Source: Calliopum simillimum (taxonomy: Eukaryota > Arthropoda > Insecta > Diptera > Lauxaniidae). From it: 64,000 nt of DNA. The position numbers were made by a program, and so were the translations under genes. This document shows, in pieces, positions 57,745 through 64,000 of the stretch; positions within the stretch are counted from its first letter, which is position 1, and each line of letters begins with the position of its first letter. Below the pieces are notes generated by a model. The model had not been told where the DNA came from, searched no databases, and was given only the letters and a program-made list of their open reading frames with translations. Where the stretch lies: NCBI GenBank assembly GCA_951812925.1, contig OX638370.1, forward strand, positions 109,940,897 to 110,004,896, in the 5' to 3' direction.

Positions 57745-58090
57745 GGCTTTAAGTACTATTTTGACTACTTTTTTAGTACTTAGATTAAGTCCCTATTTAG
57801 ATTATGAAACATTTCTATTTCAATTCCCTTTTGATGTTTCGTTTTCGTTTACACGCAAAAAATGTTTCTCGACGACATATCAACTCGTTTGTACTTTATT
57901 GTTTTTTTTTTCTTTCCACAAAATATATTTCGGTGGATCAGAAAAGTGTACTAAAATAAGTAGTACAAAATTTAGTACTAAAATATGTAGGATTTTATTT
58001 TAGTACTACATTTAGTACTATTTTAGTACTATATAGTACTTCTTTTTTGATATTTTAAAATATATTTTGTACTAAAAAAGTTCTAAATTT
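57745..58090. repeat. Cluster of AGTACT palindrome motifs
   Basis: At least nine copies of AGTACT (mostly within TTTAGTACTA) or close variants (TAGTACAAAA) occur in about 345 bp. The spacing is irregular, so this is a dispersed motif cluster rather than a strict tandem array. Confidence 0.5.
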
Positions 58091-58449
58091 AATACTTATT
58101 GGTTAAGAAGTGTCAAAGTTATGGACTATTCAAGGAATTTTTGTCACAATTTACCGATTTTTTCACTTTTTGCACCCGTCCAAAATCCACAAAAAAAAAA
58201 AATCGCAATTTTATTTGGTTTATTGAAAAAGAAACCATTAATCAAAATGTAGCGAAATCAGTGAGTGTGATGAGGTCAGTTCTTCATACACTTGTCACGG
58301 AATGGCTGTTTTGTTAAATATTAAAGTTATCGGTTCAATACTTTGGAAGTTTTTTAAAATATCTGTTTTAATATAGGTTCAAAACTCTTTAGTTCGAATT
58401 TTTTTTACAGTATATCACATTTAAAGTTCAAGATTTTCTTTTTTTCGAA

Positions 58450-58905
58450 TTCATAGTATGAAGATAAGGGTACCGAATTTGAGAAGCAAAACTATAATTT
58501 TTTCCAAAGATCCCAAAAAATTGCTTTGTTGAGGCATATTTAAAGTTATATCTTAATTACAGTAAACACCGTAGCTAATTTCTTACAATGACAACGGATA
58601 GCCAAAATATTCCTTACTAAACTTTTCCAATAGGATTCTTACTTTTCGAGTTATCATTCATTCATACAAGAAAAGGTATCTAAACTCCATACAAAAGACT
58701 AAATTATGTATATCTTTTTGGAGTGCAGTTTAAACGGAAAGTTTATGGCTATCCGTTGTCATTGAAAGTAATGTACTACGCTGTTTACTGTGAGTATGAT
58801 ATAACTTCAAAAATTCCTTACAACAGCGTATTTTGCAACTTTAAGCCAGGATATCTTAAGAACTAAAGTGAATACGGCGAATCTGGTATTATTTTCGTAT
58901 CAACT
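58450..58905. mobile_element. Foldback element, about 455 bp
   Basis: Inverted blocks: GTTATATCTTAATTACAGTA / TACTGTGAGTATGATATAAC analogues at 58547 and 58790, AATGACAACGGATAGCCA / TGGCTATCCGTTGTCATT, and outer GTATGAAGATAAGGGTACCG / AATCTGGTATTATTTTCGTA. The central 100 bp are weakly paired. It is noncoding. Confidence 0.7.
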
Positions 58906-59202
58906 CCGAAATCCCTCGCCACAAAATCATTGTGGCCCTGTGTAATTTTTAGTAAATCTCCACAAAGACCGAGCTACAATATTTCATTTGACTTTAAATC
59001 AGTGCATGTCCGACATACTTTATCTCTATACTTCATCCTCCACTCATCATTATCTTTTTTTTTTTTTTGTAACTTTCTCATTACGCTACACATTAAACAA
59101 CTCACCTTCCTCATCTGTTTGTTTTTTTTTTTACGTTTTGTTTTTTCTTGTTACTCTTCGTCTACCTTTGCGATTGTGTTTTCTGTTGTTAACCGACACC
59201 AG

Positions 59203-59913
59203 TTACAGAGTGCCCTGCGAGAATTTGATTTCCTCAATCAAATGGACTCACAACCCAATACCCTGCAGAGACCACAACATAAACCATTGCCGCCAGCAGC
59301 AACATCACAGCAACATCAACTTCCGCAACAGCAACCCTTGCAACATTTTATTGCAACAGCAACACAACAATTGCAGCCGTATCACCCGCCACTACCGACG
59401 CAACAACCCTTGCCTTTTTATCAATATGCTCCTGGTGGCTTAATGCCAAGCACACCCGAAGGGTCTGTAGCAGGAACGCAGCCTAATTTCGTTGCTAACA
59501 ATAATGCCAACAACACTAATTTCCACATGCCACGAAATAGCAGTCAAAATAATCTTAAACAACAGCAACAACAAAAACCACAGAGCTTTAACAACAATAA
59601 CAAACAGCAGTATATTACTACTTCCACTATTGGTGGTGTTGCATATCAGCAGCAGCAACAGCAACAGGTACCAAAATCTCCTTCACCTCAACCTGGTGGC
59701 ATTGCTGGTCAATTTCATCGTCCAGTACTGCTGTTGCCACCCGTTGTTTTAATGGGTGGTGGTGGTGGCAGTCGCAGCGGTAGCAATGCCTCAATAGATG
59801 CCAGTCCCATTATTGAGATGCCACCCTCACCGGTTGTTGAGTATCCTGATGATGATGATTATGTGAATGATATGACGATGAGCTACAGCACTGGCGATAG
59901 ATTTTGTGTTGAG
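59203..59913 (+). CDS. Pkn: Pkn exon: Pro/Gln-rich linker before the kinase domain
   Basis: The acceptor CGACACCAG ends at 59202; a second AG six bases later (TTACAG) would keep frame and drop two residues. The donor GTTGAG|GTTAGG starts at 59914. Phase 0 on both sides, fitting the exon ending at 56481. It begins LQSALREFDFLNQMDSQPNT, then long Gln/Pro/Asn stretches, VLLPPVVLMGGGGGSRSGSN, SPIIEMPPSPVVEYPDDDDY and MSYSTGDRFCVE. This corresponds to the variable, disordered linker between the C2-like and kinase domains, often the site of proteolytic or phosphorylation control in PKNs. The kinase exons are expected beyond base 64000. Confidence 0.8.
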
Positions 59914-60150
59914 GTTAGGAATTTGTGCAATTTTTTTGTTTTTTTATAAAATTTTTTTCTGTTATGGGTTTTTTGTATTTTAATTTATTATTTCTTTTGC
60001 CATGTGAAAATGTCATTGGATTGAGTTTGAAAAGTTTAAGATTTTTAATTTTTTTTTTTTTTAATTCAAAATGAGAAATTTTTTTGGGAAGCATATTATT
60101 TTACGCACATGAAGGTTTTCCACTCCAAGGTATTCCACATCATGATGATA

Positions 60151-60740
60151 TTTTTTCAAACAAATAAAACTTTTTCAAATAAAATATACTTTTTCCGAAT
60201 AAATAACCCTTTTTTTCAATCAAATTAACCTTTTACCAAATAAAATTAACCCTTTTCCGAACCATATTAACCTTTTTCCAAATCTAATTACCCTTTTTCC
60301 AAATCAAATTAACCATTTTGCAAATCAAATTAAACTTTTTCCAAATCAAATTTCTAAATAAAATTAAACTTTTTCCAAATGAAATTACCCTTTTTCCAAA
60401 TCAAATTACCCTTTTTCCACATCAAATTAACCTTTTTCCCAATCAAATTACCCTTTTTCCAAACCAAATTAACCTTTTTCCAAATCAAATTAACCTTTTT
60501 TTTTAAATCAAATTACCCTTTTTTCAAATTAAATTAACATTGTTCCAATTAAATTTAACCTTTTTCCGAATCATATTAACCTTTTTCCAAATCAAATTAA
60601 CCCTTTTCCTAATAAAATTAACATTTTTGAAAACAAAACTAACCTTTTCCAAATCAAGTTAACCTTTTCAAATTTAACCTTTTTTTAAATAAAATTAACC
60701 CTTTTTCCAAATCAAAATGCAAAAACCTTTTCCAAATTGC
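60151..60740. repeat. Minisatellite, about 21-bp unit (TTTTTCCAAATCAAATTAACC)n
   Basis: About 26 units of TTTTTCCAAATCAAATTAACC with variants (ACCCTTTTTCC, AATAAAATTAA). The most regular part is 60270-60500. The 62-codon periodic frame at 60318-60506 is a repeat artefact. Confidence 0.92.
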
Positions 60741-61969
60741 TTGGTCAAACCACTCCATATTTTGGAAGGTATTTTATAGACACAATATTCATCCATATAC
60801 CAATTTTCATAACGATGCCTGCTGTATAGTAGGTACAAAGATAAATTATTTAAGGTGTTTTGGTTCGAAAAATACGAATTCGAATTTGTCGCTAAGCTTT
60901 GTTTGCTAAGCTGCCAAGTTCATAAGATGTAAGACCATCTGCAGACGATCTTGTAGAAGACAAAGAATTCAAGTGACAACATTGGAAAAGCAACTGTTTG
61001 TTACGTACTTTCAATGCGAAAAAAACATTCGACAGTTTGAGCGAGAAAAATTTCAATTATCAAAATAATTGGATTTTGACGAAGACCTTCTGTAGATGAT
61101 CTTACTGATATATGGGTTAATTATGTCTTATTGTCAGTCGAATAATTGTCTAAATAATTTTTTTTTTTTTTACTTTCTTTCGGGCAGAAATCCAATGACC
61201 ATTTCACATGCATATATATATTTATATTTTTTTGTTCTATTAAGTGATAAATGTTCAATGTTATTTTTATGGTTTTTATTTCTTTCTTGTTACTTCTATA
61301 TTATTTGTGTTACGTATAATTTTACTACTTATGTGTATTTTATTTTTAACTTTGCTTTGGGGTTTTACTTCTCTTCGAAAGAAATATGTTTTCAGCGCAA
61401 CGTATGTGTACGTCCCCCCTTCACCCTACAAAATGCACTAACTTTTGCACTCTCACCCGCACGTTTTGCAAATTTTCTATATGTTTGTATTGTTTATTTT
61501 TGTGTTGTATTATCTATAATGTCACATAATGTTTATTTTTGCGCAAAATGTAAATATAACCAATAATTTATATTTAAACAAACATAATTTTAGGAAGAAC
61601 AATAACAGAACATGCAATGAATAACAAGATTAAATAATCGAAAACAACGAATCTTAAAATAATTACTCTTTATTTTCACATGTCGCTGCTTGCTTTCTTC
61701 TTGCTACCTACATTGTTGTTTAAAGGATATATCTACCAAACTTAACATACCATACCACAAACATATTAACTCCACATAAATACATACTATGTATGACTAA
61801 AACAAAATGCTTAATGCTTCTTGTTATATTTTTGTTGAAAAATAAAATACACCTCGCCAGGCTATAATGACATAAGTTTATGAGATATACCATCAAAACC
61901 AAGTGATTCCGTGCTTTTTATTGATGAGCTATGTAGTTTTTTAGTAACTGTTCATTAGATGCGTGTACG

Positions 61970-62560
61970 TGAAAACATGTTCGACCAAAATTTTTCATAT
62001 GCAGTCAAAACAAATAAAATAAATATGTGCACGAAAAAACAGGTTTGACCCAATTTTTTCATGCACAGTTTTTTCTTGAATTTTCATATGAATTTTATTG
62101 GGAGTAAAAATTGTATTACCTAAAATTTTTCATGCACAGTCTTTTATCGAAGGCTGCTTGAACAAAAAGTACTTTGCTTGTTTTCAATAATAAAATATAG
62201 TATGTGCGCGAAAAAATTTGGCCAAACATTATTATGTATACAATATTGTAGCTATTGTTTAGTATAAAAAATTATTGTCTGAACTAAAAAATTTCATAGA
62301 CATCTTTTGTGTTCACGAAAAAATTTGGTCAAGCATATTTTTTTTTGTATACACGCATGTAGCTATTGTTTAGTACAAAAATTATTTTTTGAAGTAAAAA
62401 TTTCATCGACATTTTTTTGTGGACATACTACCCATTAAAAAATATGTTCACAAAAAAACTTGCTCAAACATATTTTCTTGTATACACACTATAGTTTAGT
62501 ACAGAAAATTATTATCTGATGTAACATTTTTATTGAATACTTTTTTTGGAATAACTTAGC
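61970..62560. repeat. Tandem array, about 115-130-bp unit
   Basis: Units near 62205, 62310 and 62435 share CACGAAAAAATTTGGTCAA, then TGTATACA, TAGCTATTGTTTAGTACA, AAATTATT and AATTTCATAGACAT. More diverged units extend left to about 61970, where GTGCACGAAAAAACAGG and its complement-like CCAATTTTTTCATGCAC appear. The cores resemble the array at 11725-12370. Confidence 0.65.
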
Positions 62561-63424
62561 ATATTATTTTTTGATTTAAGCAAAGCAGTCCATGGTTTTT
62601 TCTATTTATTTCTATGTTCTACACAACATTATAACGTTTTTAAAACTCGTAACCCTTGTCTTACCTAATGTCTTTCACTTTCTTTGTGTCACTTTTGCCA
62701 CTCTACATATTTGTGTTGTGTCCAAATATAGCACAAAATTTCGCCTTGTTCTTCCCAAAAATGATTATTTTTCATGTGGTGTCAAGTGCAATAAATAAAA
62801 TGATGAAGAAATTTATGTTTTTTTTTTTTTCAATTTATTGATGTTTTTGTTGGTTTTATTTTGGTCAAATAAAATTCATTCAAATCAAATTTGTTTCATA
62901 AATAAAATTTCAGAATAAAAAGGTGATTTTTTTTTTTGGTTCATTCGTTGCTGTTTTTGTTGAGCCTGCGGATGTATTTTTAATATGCCGCCCACAATTT
63001 ATGAATATTGCTGTTTTATTATAAATTTTCTTTTATTACTTCGACACATGTGTGTAACCTTGAAAATTTGTTAAAGTAATTTTTTGTTAAATAGAACAAA
63101 TTAATAGATTAAAAAAAAAAAAATGATATAGAATTTGGCAATATTTATGACGTTAAACTAAATTTTTTTTGAAGAATTCATGAATATCGATTCAATTCTA
63201 ACTGAGTCTTTTGTCTTCGTCACGTGGTCATTCAAAAATATCATGGCTCTGGCATCAACAAAACAGGCACACAAAATAAATAAAAAACGGAATGAACTTT
63301 TGATTGGACATAATATCGCTTTCATGTACTTCAAGAATAGCACAAATGAAAAACTCGATTTTGAAGAAAATACGTTTTAAGTTTTCAACTGAAAAAGTTA
63401 TTACGTTCTCAAACGGTGATCGTA

Positions 63425-64000
63425 CGTGGGCTGCTATATATATTTCTGGCCTAGGCAACACTAAGTGTTGCCTGGTGCAATCTGACATTTCCATTCGAAA
63501 GTTTGACATTTTTTAGCATAAACGTACTCAGAACGTTTTGACGTACGACCATCATTTGTGTTGTTTACAGTGACTTGAAAAAAATCAATTTGGCAAAAAA
63601 ATGGAACTCGTGAACATTTTCGAGCGATCATTTTTCACAACTTTCGACGTGGGTTATCAAGGCAAGAGTGCATCGGTGAACTTAAATCTTTGTATGGCGA
63701 TGAAGCACCATCCTATAGCACTGTGAAAAACAACTGGTTCAATGAATTCAATCGTGACCGACGCTCGCTCAAAGACGAATTTCGTGAAGGTCGTCCAAAA
63801 ACGGCCGTTGTGCCAGAGAACATTGATGCCGTGCGTGAATTGATAATGCAAGATCGTCATGTGACATACCGTGAGATAGAGGCATCCTTGCAGATTAGTT
63901 CCATTCCAATACATTCGATTTTGCATGAACACTTACATAGTTGTAAAAAACGTTTGTTCTCGTTGGAAACCCCATAATTTATCAATCGCTTAAATTACAC
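63425..64000 (+). pseudogene. Mariner element, 5' end and start of transposase (frameshifted)
   Basis: The element appears to start at 63425 (CGTGGGCTGCTATATATATT) right after a TA dinucleotide. A start ATG at 63601 is followed within about 8 bases by a shift into the frame that encodes the transposase N-terminal DNA-binding domain. The visible blocks are RAIIFHNFRRGLSRQECIGE, YGDEAPSYSTVKNNWFNEFN, LKDEFREGRPKTAVVPENID and VTYREIEASLQISS. One extra Asn occurs in VKNNWF. A second frameshift near 63940 moves the sequence to VVKNVCSRWKPHN, and an in-frame stop follows at about 63991. The catalytic domain is beyond the window. The copy is inactive. Confidence 0.85.

Larger units (their letters stand above)
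56482..59202 (+). other. 2.7-kb Pkn intron
   Basis: GT at 56482 and AG at 59201-59202. It is AT-rich, with a cluster of TTTAGTACTA-type motifs at 57745-58090 and a foldback element at 58450-58905. Nothing else recognised. Confidence 0.6.
59914..64000 (+). other. Pkn intron, right part, running off the window
   Basis: GT at 59914; no further Pkn exon was found before 64000. It holds the minisatellite at 60151-60740, the tandem array at 61970-62560 and the mariner remnant at 63425. Stretches 60741-61969 and 62561-63424 are AT-rich with no recognisable gene. Confidence 0.55.

Noticed and set aside
59914..59949. Extension of the Pkn linker exon to the next stop
   Set aside because: It follows a plausible donor and encodes only low-complexity Phe-rich residues.
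1..64000. CRISPR arrays, operons, riboswitches or bacterial insertion sequences
   Set aside because: The DNA is insect nuclear; the tandem arrays lack unique spacers and no prokaryotic genes are present.

Overview
The window is AT-rich nuclear DNA from an insect, most probably a higher (cyclorrhaphan) fly. The reasons are short exons with GT..AG borders in multi-kilobase introns, long poly-A/T tracts, CAG/CAA-rich coding runs, a mariner transposase fragment, and a host gene whose protein matches the protein kinase N family as known from Drosophila. I see no operons, CRISPR arrays or prokaryotic features. The genus cannot be fixed from sequence alone.

Two host genes are visible, both on the + strand. 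The first is the N-terminal, regulatory half of Pkn, the Rho/Rac-regulated protein kinase N. Five candidate exons are placed at 14388-14712, 17136-17457 (first HR1 repeat), 33292-33818 (second HR1 and start of the third), 55174-56481 (end of the third HR1, then the C2-like domain) and 59203-59913 (proline/glutamine-rich linker). Their splice phases agree. The catalytic kinase exons must lie beyond base 64000. The second gene has four phase-0 exons (47728-48147, 48219-48611, 51608-51871, 51927-53684) and its own poly-A signal. It encodes about 943 mostly low-complexity residues of unknown function and lies inside the 21-kb third Pkn intron on the same strand.

The rest is intron or upstream DNA packed with mobile and repetitive sequence. 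(a) Non-LTR retrotransposons: a nearly full-length CR1-like element (about 38650-42905; PHD-type finger ORF1, endonuclease/RT ORF2 with one frameshift), a 5'-truncated RTE-like copy (3895-4495), and four decayed pieces of one or more RNase-H-bearing families (6005-6640, 19180-19640, 38041-38560, 46010-46282). (b) DNA transposon material: a frameshifted mariner at the right edge and many foldback or MITE-like palindromes (1-924, 11323-11719, 12579-13534, 13941-14129, 20821-21434, 24042-25036, 25781-26067, 26129-26990, 34648-35300, 43576-43734, 54741-54874, 58450-58905). Several have readable target-site duplications. (c) A TTAGTTAAC-rich element in three copies, one of which carries a nested tandem-repeat element. 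(d) Minisatellites of 16, 17, about 21 and about 38 bp, and longer arrays with units of about 115-340 bp.

The main leads are the large foldback element whose ends resemble Transib/RSS heptamers, two elements that share a LINE 3' tail, an open but unproven alternative Pkn exon at 31.0 kb, and a miRNA-precursor-like hairpin in the first visible Pkn intron.
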